Assembly (NCBI GenBank): GCA_016787525.1
Contig: JAEUUP010000141.1
Location: 1-59,255 of the forward strand
Direction: 5' to 3'
Source of the DNA: Saprospiraceae bacterium
GTDB taxonomy: Bacteria; Bacteroidota; Bacteroidia; Chitinophagales; Saprospiraceae
DNA length: 59,255 nucleotides
In this document: in pieces, positions 7,036 through 16,261 of the stretch
Numbering within the stretch: position 1 is the first letter of the stretch
Layout of the letters: each line of letters starts with the position of its first letter
The notes under the pieces: model-generated
The model's input: the letters and a program-made list of their open reading frames with translations, nothing else
Databases searched by the model: none
Told to the model about the DNA's origin: nothing
Translations under genes and position numbers: made by a program

Positions 7036-9417
7036 ATGACAATAAAAGAAATATACAAAACCATGTCTTATGGCCCCGCACCCGAAAGTGCCGCACAAGC
7101 CAATGCGTTTCTCGATGCACACAATCGCCAATTCGACCTATTTATCAATGGCGAATGGCAAAAACCGAGTTCGGCTGCCTATTTCGACACATTCAACCCG
7201 TCGAATAAAAAGGCATTAGCCAAAATTGCCGAAGCCAACGCGCAAGATGTGAATGCAGCCGTCGAAGCAGCGCAAAAAGCATTGCCCGATTGGGTCGCTT
7301 TGGGTGGTCATCAAAGGGCCAGATACCTCTATGCTTTGGCCCGACAAGTTCAAAAACACAGTCGCTTGTTCGCTGTTTTGGAAACGATGGACAATGGGAA
7401 ACCCATTCGCGAAACGCGTGACATTGACATTCCATTAGTGGCGCGGCATTTCTATCATCATGCAGGGTGGGCGCAGTTGATGGCTACCGAATTGCGCGAC
7501 TATAAAGAAGTGGGCGTGATTGGACAAATCATTCCTTGGAACTTTCCGCTTCTCATGCTCGCTTGGAAAATTGCGCCAGCTTTGGCAATGGGTAACACGG
7601 TGGTTCTGAAACCCGCTGAATACACACCTCTGACGGCTTTGTTGTTTGCGGAGATGTGTCGCAACGTTGGTTTGCCGAAAGGCGTGGTCAATATTGTGAC
7701 GGGCGATGGCAAAACGGGCGCAGCCTTGACCCAACATGAAGGCGTACAGAAAATTGCCTTCACTGGCTCGACGGAAGTGGGTAAAATCATCAGAAAAACG
7801 ATTGCAGGCAGTGGCAAAAAGCTGTCGCTCGAATTAGGCGGCAAATCACCTTTTATTGTCTTTGAAGATGCGGACTTGGATAGTGTTGTCGAAGGCATTG
7901 TAGATGCTATTTGGTTCAATCAAGGTCAGGTTTGTTGTGCAGGCTCTCGTCTTTTGGCACAGGAAAGTATTGCGGAAAAGCTCTATTCAAAGATTAAAAC
8001 ACGCATGGAAAGCCTTATCGTCGGCAATCCTTTGGACAAGTGCATTGATATGGGGGCTATCGTGGATAAAGTGCAGTTGAAAACGATTGATGAACTTGTG
8101 AAACAAGGCATTACGGAAGGCAATACGATTTGGCAACCGTCTTGGGCTTGTCCTACTGAGGGGTATTTTTATCCGCCGACTTTATTTACAGACGTGTCTC
8201 CTGCTTCAAAAATAGCGCACGAGGAGATTTTTGGCCCCGTTTTGGTGGCAATGAGTTTTAGAAGTCATAAAGAAGCGGTGGCTTTAGCGAACAATACGCG
8301 CTATGGTTTGGCGGCGAGCTTGTGGACTGAAAACATTAATCTGGCTCTTGACATGGCCCCGCAGTTGAAGGCTGGAACAGTTTGGATCAATTCGACCAAT
8401 TTGTTCGATGCGGCTTCTGGGTTTGGGGGCTATCGGGAGTCTGGGTTTGGTCGGGAAGGCGGCAAAGAGGGTTTGTATGAATATGTAAAACCCAAAATTG
8501 AAGATTCATTGATGGATACGCCGATTTTTCCGCCGATCATTGACCAACCAACAGCTCACAACCAACAACTCGTAGCCATTGACCGAACAACTAAAATGTA
8601 TATCGGAGGCAAGCAAGCGCGACCCGACAATGGTTACAGCAATCGCATACATAATAGGGTAGGCAAAACCATTGGCGAAGTATCGGATGGTAGCCGAAAA
8701 GACATCCGAAATGCTGTCGAAGCGGCTCATGCGAGTGCTTGGGCGGGTATGACGGGACACGCACGCGCTCAAGTTTTGTACTATATCGCCGAAAATCTGG
8801 CGATTCGCAAGGCAGAGTTTGCCAATCGTTTGGTCCAAATGCTCAATCATACTGAGGGGGCCGCTTGCTCGGAGGTAGAACAAGCGATTGAGCGCATTTA
8901 TACCTATGCGGCTTTTGCGGATAAATACGATGGTGCGGCTCATTCGACGGTGCAACGTCATGTGACATTGGCGATGCCCGAAGCCATAGGTGTTTTAGGC
9001 ATCGTTTGCCCCGAAGAGTCGCCGCTTTTAGGCTTTGTGTCAACCGTTATGCCGGCTTTGGCGATGGGTAATCATGTGGTGGTCGTGCCTTCTGAAAGTT
9101 TCCCGTTCTCAGCAACGGATTTTTACCAAATCTTAGACACTTCTGACGTGCCTGCGGGGGCGGTCAATATCGTCACGGGCAAAAAAGAGGACTTGGCTTT
9201 TGAATTAGCGAAGCATTATAACGTGGATGGCTTGTGGTATTTTGGCACAAAAGAAGGCAGTCAAAAGGTGGAAGCCTTAGCGACCGACAGCATGAAACGC
9301 ACTTGGGTCAATTATGGTAAATGCCGTGACTGGTCCGACGATAAACAAGGCTCTGGCGAGCTCTTTTTGAGACAAGCAACGCAGATTAAGAATATTTGGA
9401 TACCTTATGGTGCATAA
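7036..9417 (+). CDS. Two-domain aldehyde dehydrogenase (ALDH16-like)
   Basis: At 793 residues this is a tandem of two aldehyde dehydrogenase domains. The first (about 30-490) is complete: IIPWNFPLLM, the LELGGKSPFIV glutamate motif and FNQGQVCCAGSR with catalytic Cys C300. The second (about 520-790) starts again at MYIGGKQARPDNGYS and keeps the fold outline (GVLGIVCPEESPLLGF) but lacks a GQxC catalytic segment, so it is probably structural. This layout matches ALDH16. It follows deoC by 37 nt, so oxidation of the acetaldehyde made by DeoC is the simplest role (inferred). It carries motif copies at 8155 and 8851. Confidence 0.85.
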   Translation: MTIKEIYKTMSYGPAPESAAQANAFLDAHNRQFDLFINGEWQKPSSAAYFDTFNPSNKKALAKIAEANAQDVNAAVEAAQKALPDWVALGGHQRARYLYALARQVQKHSRLFAVLETMDNGKPIRETRDIDIPLVARHFYHHAGWAQLMATELRDYKEVGVIGQIIPWNFPLLMLAWKIAPALAMGNTVVLKPAEYTPLTALLFAEMCRNVGLPKGVVNIVTGDGKTGAALTQHEGVQKIAFTGSTEVGKIIRKTIAGSGKKLSLELGGKSPFIVFEDADLDSVVEGIVDAIWFNQGQVCCAGSRLLAQESIAEKLYSKIKTRMESLIVGNPLDKCIDMGAIVDKVQLKTIDELVKQGITEGNTIWQPSWACPTEGYFYPPTLFTDVSPASKIAHEEIFGPVLVAMSFRSHKEAVALANNTRYGLAASLWTENINLALDMAPQLKAGTVWINSTNLFDAASGFGGYRESGFGREGGKEGLYEYVKPKIEDSLMDTPIFPPIIDQPTAHNQQLVAIDRTTKMYIGGKQARPDNGYSNRIHNRVGKTIGEVSDGSRKDIRNAVEAAHASAWAGMTGHARAQVLYYIAENLAIRKAEFANRLVQMLNHTEGAACSEVEQAIERIYTYAAFADKYDGAAHSTVQRHVTLAMPEAIGVLGIVCPEESPLLGFVSTVMPALAMGNHVVVVPSESFPFSATDFYQILDTSDVPAGAVNIVTGKKEDLAFELAKHYNVDGLWYFGTKEGSQKVEALATDSMKRTWVNYGKCRDWSDDKQGSGELFLRQATQIKNIWIPYGA

Positions 9418-9463
9418 ATGACTTGTGAATAAGGGGTAAAGATTCTATTCTCACTTACGTGTC

Positions 9464-9497
9464 GGATACCTTCAAGGCATTCGACACGTTTTTTTTA
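9464..9497 (+). terminator. Terminator hairpin after the deo operon
   Basis: A stem of CGTGTCG and CGACACG closes around GATACCTTCAAGGCATT and is followed by a run of T (about 9489-9496). The stem-loop core GTCGGATAC...TTCAAGG resembles the hairpins at 34426-34458 and 34510-34542, which also border a tandem array. Confidence 0.65.
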
Positions 9498-9517
9498 ACA
9501 TGCCCCCTTAGTATTGA

Positions 9518-9866
9518 GAGGTCGAGGGTCGTCCGAAAGAGGTCAAGGGTCGTCCGAAAGAAGTCGAGGGTCATCCGAAAGAGGTCGAGGGTCGTCCGAA
9601 AGAGGTCGAGGGTCGTCCGTAAGAGGTCGAGGGTCGTCCGTAAGAAGGTCAAGGGGCATCCGAAAGAGGTCAAGAGTCGTCCGTAAGAAGGTCGAGGGTC
9701 ATCCGAAAGAGGTCGAGGGTCGTCCGAAAGAGGTCAAGGGTCGTCCGAAAGAGGTCAAGGAGCATCCGAAAGAGGTCGAGGGTCGTCCGAAAGAGGTCGA
9801 GGGTCGTCCGAAAGAGGTCAAGGATCGTCCGAAAGAGGTCAAGGGGCATCCGAAAGAGGTCGAGGG
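9518..9866 (+). repeat. 21-bp tandem array (minisatellite)
   Basis: About 16 to 17 copies of a 21 to 22-bp unit, typically GAGGTCGAGGGTCGTCCGAA plus A, with G/A changes (GTCGAGG or GTCAAGG; GTCGTCC or GTCATCC or GGCATCC) and occasional 1-bp additions. It fills the gap between the aldehyde dehydrogenase and the end of the kinase gene, whose stop codon is 7 bp beyond. The additions change frame and no start context exists, so I do not regard it as coding. A decayed motif copy (CCCCCTTAGTA, about 9503) precedes it. Confidence 0.85.
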
Positions 9867-9872
9867 AGGCTT

Positions 9873-12800
9873 TTATGACTGTATGGGCATCAAAATACGG
9901 ACGCGAGTGCCTGTATTTTTCTTGTCGGGGGAAACATCTTCGGTGGTCAGGACAGCTTGTGGAGAAAAAATGTGCAATCTTTCTGCCGTCACTTTCAAAC
10001 CCAAAGACGTTTTGTGCAGATTCTCGGTGTGCTTACGCAAACTTTGGGCATTTTTGCGCCCAATACCATTGTCTTCTATCACATATTCAAGGTGATTGTC
10101 GCCTTTTTTCATAATTTTAACCACCAAATGCCCCCCCTCAGTATCAAGGTGTCGCAAACCATGTAAAATAGCATTTTCGACATAGGGTTGTAGAATCATC
10201 GGCGGTATCTGTTGCTCCAACAAGGTCTCATCTGCTTCGATTTTGGCTTCAAACTTGCCTTCGTAGCGCACTTTTTCCAAGTCAATATACATTTTAAGGG
10301 CTGTCAAGTCCTGTTCAAGCGGGACAGTGTTGTATTGTGCGTTTTCAAGCACGAGGCGAATGAGTTTTGAGAACTTTTGTAGAAAAACAGAGGCTTCCCA
10401 TTTTTTATTTTCCAAAACAAAACCTTCGATTGTATTCAAACAATTGAAGATGAAATGCGGATTCATTTGGGCGCGCAAGGCAGAAATACGCACTTCTGCC
10501 AAACGATTGTTGAACTCTGTTTTCAGTTCGGCTTCGTGGCGCACAGCATTGATTTTTAATCTGAAAAACGTGTATATAATGCCCGCCAATGCCAACAGCA
10601 CAAGCGTTCTGAACCACCACGCTTTCCAAAAAGGCGGCTCGACGACGATGGTTAGCGTGGATTCTTCGGCATTTTGGGGGTCGTCGTTGCCATAAACTGC
10701 CCGCACTTTGAATGTATAAGTGCCGCCGTCAAGATTATTGTAATGCACCTCGGTTTTTGTGCCAGCGTTGACCCATTCCGCGTCGAATCCGTCAAGTTTG
10801 TAGAAGTAGCGGATGCGTGTAGGACTCTCAAAGTCGGGTGCGCCAAAGGTGAGCGTGAAATAATTTTCTTTGGGCGACAGGTGAATCGTTGTTTGCAACA
10901 GCCTTTCGTTGGCGGGACGTTCAAAAATCTTGAAATCTAAGAACTGAACGTGTAGTTTTTTCTTCCTAAAAATAGCAGAAGTCGCGTCAAGTAAGCGAAT
11001 ACCCGTCGGCGTTAAAGCCCAAATGCCGTTTTGACCTTGCACCAAAGCCATTTTATACAGTTCAATATCGGGCAAAATGTCTTCACCGGGGTTTAATTGC
11101 AGACATTCATGCGTTTCGGGGTTGAACAGATACCATTTTTCGTCGCTGCCCCAAAGCCACAACATACCGTCTGCATCTTCGCGGAAGTCCATGATGCTCG
11201 GACTGCCAATGGGCGTGAGAGGATAGGCATGAAATTGAGGTTTATCGCTGTTCGGATTTCCCACTCCAACCAAACCGTTGCTCATAGAACCCAGCCAAAG
11301 CCGCCCTTTTTTGTCAGAATAAGCGTGAATCATCACATTTTCGGGCAAAGAACCTTTCGATACTGTCTGAGAGGACTCCTTCGGAGAGGGGTCATTTTGA
11401 AAAACTTGGTACAGTCCTTTTTCTTTATCCGTTATACGCCATGCCCCTTGTCCATCGGTGCAGAGCCAAATATGACCGAAAGCGTCTTTTTCGATGCCAA
11501 TGATTTTCAAATTGGGGAAAAAAGAGTCAATCTTCGAGAAGTTTTGGGAAAACTTGAACAAACCTTTGCCATAAGTGGACAACCAGACAACCGTTGAGCC
11601 GTTTGGACTTGTTTCTTGCACAAGGTCGCTGGCATCAATGTCCGCCAAAAGTTTTTTGAATGACCCTTTATTTTTGTCACAAACCCAAAAACTATTCGCC
11701 CCTCTGAAAAAAACATAGCTATCGTAACATTCGATGCCCATGATGTCGGTCATCGTGCTGGGCAAAGGGAAAGACTTTTTGCGTTGACCAGAGCGCGGGT
11801 CGAGGGCGACGAGCGTTTTTTCTTGCAACAACCAAAGCAAGCCGTCCGCCGTTTCGGTATGTGTTTTAGGCAAGTTGGGCATCGGCATACTGAGGGGGGT
11901 AAATTGGGACAAAGGATGCGTATTGGGGTTGTAAGAAAACAAACCTTTGGTGGTCACGAGCCAAGTTAGACCTGTTTTAGCATCAAACTGCACCTTTTTG
12001 AAGTCAAAAGGCAGCACTTTTTGTACCGTTGGGCTTTCAAAAGCCACATCCTGTAAGGTTTTTTTAGTGTCAGGATTGTAAACAAACACCCCACCTTTGC
12101 GGTAAGCCACCCATATATTGCCATCTTCTGCAACGTGAACCGCATTCGCATTTTGCCAATTAGAGAACTGAAAGGTCGGTTGATTGAAGTTGAAATGGGG
12201 CAATAATGTCCCATTGGTTAAGTCTAAACCCGTCAAACCTATGGATAAAGAAGCTATCCAAAGCACATGCCGTTTGGCATCGAAAGCAAAATCGCACACG
12301 CTGTTGACAGGCACTGTGAAGTCGGCGGGAAAACGGTCTTTGAAGTCCCACCTCTTTGTCACTTTTTCCAATTTCGTATCGAAAAGAGCCAAACCCCGCG
12401 TATTGGTGCCAACATAAAGCTGTCCATTGCCGAGATAATGCAGGGCATAAAACGTGCTATTGGGCGAAGTTGACGGACTATCGAAACGTTTGGCTTTACC
12501 TGTTTGGGGGTCGAATCGCACCAAATGCCCTTCGTTACCACCGAGCCAAATCGCACCCGTTTCGTCCATAGTGAGGCAGTACAATTCATTGCTGATAAGG
12601 GCTTCTGGGTTATTGATGTCTGCACGATAGTTCGTAAAAGCTTGATTTTCGGGCAATCGTGGGTCGAAGCAACTCAAGCCTGCATTGCCCGTGGCAATCC
12701 ACAAACGCCCTTCCTTATCTCTGATGATGTCGTTGACATAGTTGCCCGCGAGCGAACGAGGGTTTTCGGGGTCGTGCAAATAGTTTTTGACGCGACTACC

Positions 12801-13016
12801 ATCGTAGCGCACCAACCCTTTGTCGGTACACACCCACAAAAAGCCTTTGTCGTCGGGAAGAATGCGGTTGATAGAGTAATTCTTGAGATGATGTTGCAGA
12901 TTTGTGATGCGGTTTTGGGCACGACTCGTGCTAATGACCCAATTGGACAAAAATATGAGGCAAAACGTTATTTTAGAATAGGGACGAATCATTGTTGCAA
13001 GCTGATTTTTCAACAA
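9873..13016 (-). CDS. Beta-propeller sensor histidine kinase (LytS type)
   Basis: A 1047-residue membrane sensor. After a signal peptide (ending near SRAQ) come repeated Reg_prop blades (GFLWVCTDKGLVRYDG, GRLWIATGNAGLSCFDP, GAIWLGGNEGHLVRFDP and more), then a Y_Y_Y domain (FYKLDGFDAEWV), one membrane helix (WWFRTLVLLALAGIIYTFF), the His_kinase segment LRAQMNPHFIFNCLNTIEGF with the phospho-accepting His, and an ATPase domain (PYVENAILHGLRH, IEDNGIGRKNA). No receiver or DNA-binding domain is fused, so a separate regulator is needed; the LytTR protein at 18403 is the obvious partner. It is divergent from susC, 123 bp apart. An in-frame ATG at 12992 is an alternative start. It holds one short (10134) and one 21-bp-split (11361-11392) copy of the window motif. 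Confidence 0.9.
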   Translation of the reverse strand: MLKNQLATMIRPYSKITFCLIFLSNWVISTSRAQNRITNLQHHLKNYSINRILPDDKGFLWVCTDKGLVRYDGSRVKNYLHDPENPRSLAGNYVNDIIRDKEGRLWIATGNAGLSCFDPRLPENQAFTNYRADINNPEALISNELYCLTMDETGAIWLGGNEGHLVRFDPQTGKAKRFDSPSTSPNSTFYALHYLGNGQLYVGTNTRGLALFDTKLEKVTKRWDFKDRFPADFTVPVNSVCDFAFDAKRHVLWIASLSIGLTGLDLTNGTLLPHFNFNQPTFQFSNWQNANAVHVAEDGNIWVAYRKGGVFVYNPDTKKTLQDVAFESPTVQKVLPFDFKKVQFDAKTGLTWLVTTKGLFSYNPNTHPLSQFTPLSMPMPNLPKTHTETADGLLWLLQEKTLVALDPRSGQRKKSFPLPSTMTDIMGIECYDSYVFFRGANSFWVCDKNKGSFKKLLADIDASDLVQETSPNGSTVVWLSTYGKGLFKFSQNFSKIDSFFPNLKIIGIEKDAFGHIWLCTDGQGAWRITDKEKGLYQVFQNDPSPKESSQTVSKGSLPENVMIHAYSDKKGRLWLGSMSNGLVGVGNPNSDKPQFHAYPLTPIGSPSIMDFREDADGMLWLWGSDEKWYLFNPETHECLQLNPGEDILPDIELYKMALVQGQNGIWALTPTGIRLLDATSAIFRKKKLHVQFLDFKIFERPANERLLQTTIHLSPKENYFTLTFGAPDFESPTRIRYFYKLDGFDAEWVNAGTKTEVHYNNLDGGTYTFKVRAVYGNDDPQNAEESTLTIVVEPPFWKAWWFRTLVLLALAGIIYTFFRLKINAVRHEAELKTEFNNRLAEVRISALRAQMNPHFIFNCLNTIEGFVLENKKWEASVFLQKFSKLIRLVLENAQYNTVPLEQDLTALKMYIDLEKVRYEGKFEAKIEADETLLEQQIPPMILQPYVENAILHGLRHLDTEGGHLVVKIMKKGDNHLEYVIEDNGIGRKNAQSLRKHTENLHKTSLGLKVTAERLHIFSPQAVLTTEDVSPDKKNTGTRVRILMPIQS
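11361..11392 (+). repeat. Split motif copy with 21-bp insert (in kinase gene)
   Basis: TACTG (11361-11365), 21 bp ending in the hairpin CTCCTTCGGAG, then AGGGGT. In the kinase it encodes Pro-Ser-PKESSQT-Val, that is, the Pro-Ser-Val version of the short motif with seven extra residues. Confidence 0.8.
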
Positions 13017-13067
13017 AAATAATAGAATTCGACAAAGGACACAGCTATTTTGGCGTACTTAACCTAT

Positions 13068-13102
13068 TTTGTTATCTAAAATACGCACAATTTCTATTTT
13101 TG
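13068..13102 (+). promoter_or_regulatory. Possible susC promoter
   Basis: TATTTTTG at 13095-13102 matches the Bacteroidota -7 element TAnnTTTG. TTTG at 13068-13071 could be the -33 element, though the 23-nt spacer is longer than usual. It is 37 bp before the susC start. Confidence 0.45.
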
Positions 13103-13139
13103 CAGCCACTTTTTTATTCATCAACTAAATCAAAATTTA

Positions 13140-16100
13140 ATGAAAAAACATGTTTTACTGTTCTTGATGAGTTTTATGCTGGCTTTGAGCATGAACGCAC
13201 AAAATGTAACAGGTAAAGTTGTCGGTTCTGAAGACAATTCGCCACTACCGGGTGTGTCAGTTGTTGTTAAGGGTACTGCAAAAGGCACTGTTACAGACCT
13301 TGATGGTCTATTTACCATCGAAGCATCTTCAAAAGATGTCCTTGTTTTCAGTTTTGTGGGCTTTGACTCGCAGCAAGTACCTGTGGGTGACAGCAAACAA
13401 ATCACTGTTACTTTGCAGACATCGGCTAACTTGATTGAGACTTATGTCGTTACAGGTTACGGTGCATCTGTCAAGAAAAAAGAATCAACAGGGGCTAATT
13501 CCAATGTTTTAGGTAAAGAAATCGAAAACTTGCCTATGCAGAGTTTCGACAGAGCCATGCAAGGGCGTATGGCAGGTGTGCAAATCAACTCTGCTAATGG
13601 TGTACCGGGCGGTGCTGTCCAAGTGCGTATTCGTGGTGTAGGCTCGATTTCGGCTGGTAACGACCCACTTTATGTTGTAGATGGTGTGCCACTCAACAAT
13701 CGCGGTGACGGCGGCGGCAATGTCAATACCAACCCATTGGCGTTTTTGAATCCAAACGATATTGAATCCATTGATGTTCTGAAAGACCCTGCAACAGCAG
13801 CCATCTACGGTGCGCAAGCAGCCAATGGCGTTGTTTTGATTACAACCAAAAGCGGAAAAGCAGGCAAAGGCAAAACAACAGTGACATTAAACGCTTATAA
13901 AGGCAATACTGAGCCTATTCGGGTTTTGGGTACTATGAATACGCAGCAGTTTATAGATGCTCGTATCGAAGCGATTAAAAATGTGACAACAAATCCTGTG
14001 CTGGCTACCATCAAAGGGGATGTTTTGGCAGCAATTGGTTATAAACGCGACCTGTCTGATGCAGAAATCGCTGCTTTGCCAACGTACAATTGGCAAGATG
14101 CTGTTTATAAACAAGGTACGGCTGACAATTACGATATTTCAGTAAAAGGAGGTGATGCCAATTCTAACTTTTATGCTTCTGCTTCTTACAACAAACAAGA
14201 TGCAGCTTTGATTAATATTGACTTTAAACGTTATGCAGGACGTTTGAGTGTCAATCATAAGATAAATGATAAATTCAGATTTGAAACAGGTATCAATCTG
14301 AGTACATTCACACAGCGTGGCCCTTATGGAGACCCTGATGGAACAACTGCTTTTGGGGCCCCTCAGTATTCAGCACCTGTCATACTGCCTTTCAATCCAA
14401 TTTATAATGCTGATGGCACGTATTATGGTTTACCCGGTTCAGGAACAACACTTGTCGGCGATTTGAGTCACAATGTGGTTGCCACTTCAAACTATATCAG
14501 AGCGAATGGCACAACCAATCAAGTTGTAGGCAATTTGACCTTGTTCTACAATATCACCAAAAACTTATTCGTTCGCGGCTTGGTAGGGATGGACTTCCGT
14601 AATGTGAAATCTTCTTTTTTTGGCGACCCTCGTTTGAACGATTACTACAACAGCAGAGGTATTTACAATCAAGCAAACAATACGAACTCGAATAAAACTG
14701 CCAATGTGACCATCAATTATTCTAAAGAATTTAAAAAACATACCATTGGCGGTCTTTTGGGTACAGAGTATCGTGATGAGGTTTGGCAAGGCGAGTCTTT
14801 CAATGCCGCAGGCTTCCCAAGCCCTGAGTTTACAACTGCCAATGCAGCCGCAGAACCCAGCAGTGTCTCTGGTTTCTGGACAGGAGTTAAACGAGCAGGA
14901 GCATTTTCAAACTTACGTTATGGTTTTGCAAATCGCTATTTGTTCAATTTCATCGTTCGTTACGATGGTTCTTCTCGTTTCGGCGCGAACAACAAATGGG
15001 GTGTTTTCCCTTCTGTTTCGACAAAATGGAATATTTCAGAGGAAACCTTCTTGAAGAACAGCAAAGTTGTCTCTGATTTAGGTTTGCGTTTGAGCTGGGG
15101 AACAACAGGTAACGACAATATTGACAACTTCGCTTCTCGTCGTTTGTATGGTTTGGGCGGTGTTTACCAAGGTAACTCAGGTATTCGTCCCACATCTTTG
15201 GGCAATCCTGATTTGAAATGGGAAAGAAACCAAACACTCAATATTGGTTTAGACTATGGCTTGTTCAAAGGCAAAATCAAAGGTGCGGTTGAGGTGTATG
15301 AAAGAACCAGCAAAGACTTGTTGTTGAGCCGTTCATTGCCAACATCTAACGGTTTCAGTTCTATTTTAGAGAACGTAGGTGAAGTACAAAACAGAGGTTT
15401 CGAGTTTGAAATCACAACAACCAATTTCTCTCGTAAAAACTTCACTTGGGAAACGAGTTTCAATATCAGTTTGCAGAAAAACAAAGTTACTAAATTGGCA
15501 GCAGGTGATACCGTTCTACCCGGTGATTTGTCTATTCGTGTCGGCTATCCATTGTTCACGAATGTCAATGTGCCTTATGCGGGTGTGAATCCTGCGAATG
15601 GTCGCCCAATGTGGTACGATTTAGGCAACAACCCCATTTATCTGGTAAGAGCTGCTGACCAACGTCCGTTGGGTCACTCTCAACTACCTTGGGGCTTTGG
15701 CGGTGTGACCAATAAATTCACTTTTGTTGGCTTTGAATTAGACGTTTTCTTCCAATATGACTTAGGTCGTGTCATGCCCAACACACAAGAGTTCCGCTTA
15801 GCGGATAATGGTGCTGTATTGCGTAACAGTTTGACATACTATTGGGACAATCGTTGGACAACACCCGGTCAAATTACAGACGTACCTAAACCTGCTAACA
15901 ACAGAACAGAAATAAGTGGTCGTGTTGCTTCATATCAATCATTGTCTCGTTTCTATCAAGATGGGTCTTATATCCGTTTGAAAAACATCTCTTTGTCTTA
16001 CAATTTGCCTGCTCCTCTGTTGCAAAAATTGCATTTCAAATCATTGAAGCTGTATGCTCAAGCGATGAATATCAAAACATGGACAAAATGGACAGGTTTC

Positions 16101-16193
16101 GACCCAGAGTTTGTTAACTTGAATGGTAACAACAATCAAGGGGTGATTCCTCTGGCACGCAACTATACTTTCGGCTTACAACTCGGTTTGTAA
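13140..16193 (+). CDS. SusC/RagA-type TonB-dependent outer membrane transporter
   Basis: A 1017-residue outer membrane protein. In order: a signal peptide (to about residue 20, MNAQ), a carboxypeptidase-like domain (VTGKVVGSEDNSPLPGVSVV, about 22-100), the plug domain (ETYVVTGYGASVKKKESTG; VRIRGVGSISAGNDPLYVVD) and a beta-barrel ending in YTFGLQLGL. It should import glycan or peptide fragments with the SusD lipoprotein encoded 68 bp downstream, using TonB energy. With the adjacent kinase and LytTR regulator this looks like a regulated uptake locus. A motif copy (14359, minus) encodes Pro-Gln-Tyr in a plug-barrel loop region. The substrate cannot be told; the nearest degradative enzyme is the GH5 protein at 20004-21551. 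Confidence 0.95.
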   Translation: MKKHVLLFLMSFMLALSMNAQNVTGKVVGSEDNSPLPGVSVVVKGTAKGTVTDLDGLFTIEASSKDVLVFSFVGFDSQQVPVGDSKQITVTLQTSANLIETYVVTGYGASVKKKESTGANSNVLGKEIENLPMQSFDRAMQGRMAGVQINSANGVPGGAVQVRIRGVGSISAGNDPLYVVDGVPLNNRGDGGGNVNTNPLAFLNPNDIESIDVLKDPATAAIYGAQAANGVVLITTKSGKAGKGKTTVTLNAYKGNTEPIRVLGTMNTQQFIDARIEAIKNVTTNPVLATIKGDVLAAIGYKRDLSDAEIAALPTYNWQDAVYKQGTADNYDISVKGGDANSNFYASASYNKQDAALINIDFKRYAGRLSVNHKINDKFRFETGINLSTFTQRGPYGDPDGTTAFGAPQYSAPVILPFNPIYNADGTYYGLPGSGTTLVGDLSHNVVATSNYIRANGTTNQVVGNLTLFYNITKNLFVRGLVGMDFRNVKSSFFGDPRLNDYYNSRGIYNQANNTNSNKTANVTINYSKEFKKHTIGGLLGTEYRDEVWQGESFNAAGFPSPEFTTANAAAEPSSVSGFWTGVKRAGAFSNLRYGFANRYLFNFIVRYDGSSRFGANNKWGVFPSVSTKWNISEETFLKNSKVVSDLGLRLSWGTTGNDNIDNFASRRLYGLGGVYQGNSGIRPTSLGNPDLKWERNQTLNIGLDYGLFKGKIKGAVEVYERTSKDLLLSRSLPTSNGFSSILENVGEVQNRGFEFEITTTNFSRKNFTWETSFNISLQKNKVTKLAAGDTVLPGDLSIRVGYPLFTNVNVPYAGVNPANGRPMWYDLGNNPIYLVRAADQRPLGHSQLPWGFGGVTNKFTFVGFELDVFFQYDLGRVMPNTQEFRLADNGAVLRNSLTYYWDNRWTTPGQITDVPKPANNRTEISGRVASYQSLSRFYQDGSYIRLKNISLSYNLPAPLLQKLHFKSLKLYAQAMNIKTWTKWTGFDPEFVNLNGNNNQGVIPLARNYTFGLQLGL

Positions 16194-16261
16194 TACGCCA
16201 TGCACCCCCTCAGTATGTTTGCGAAAATCTTAGTTAGAAACAACTTTTTAAATTATTCAAA

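Noticed and set aside
9518-9866. Open frames over the 21-bp array that would encode Arg/Lys-Ser-Val or Thr-Leu-Asp-Leu repeat proteins
   Set aside because: Open frames on both strands are a trivial result of a repeat without stops. Unit-length changes shift the frame and there is no start signal or conserved flank.
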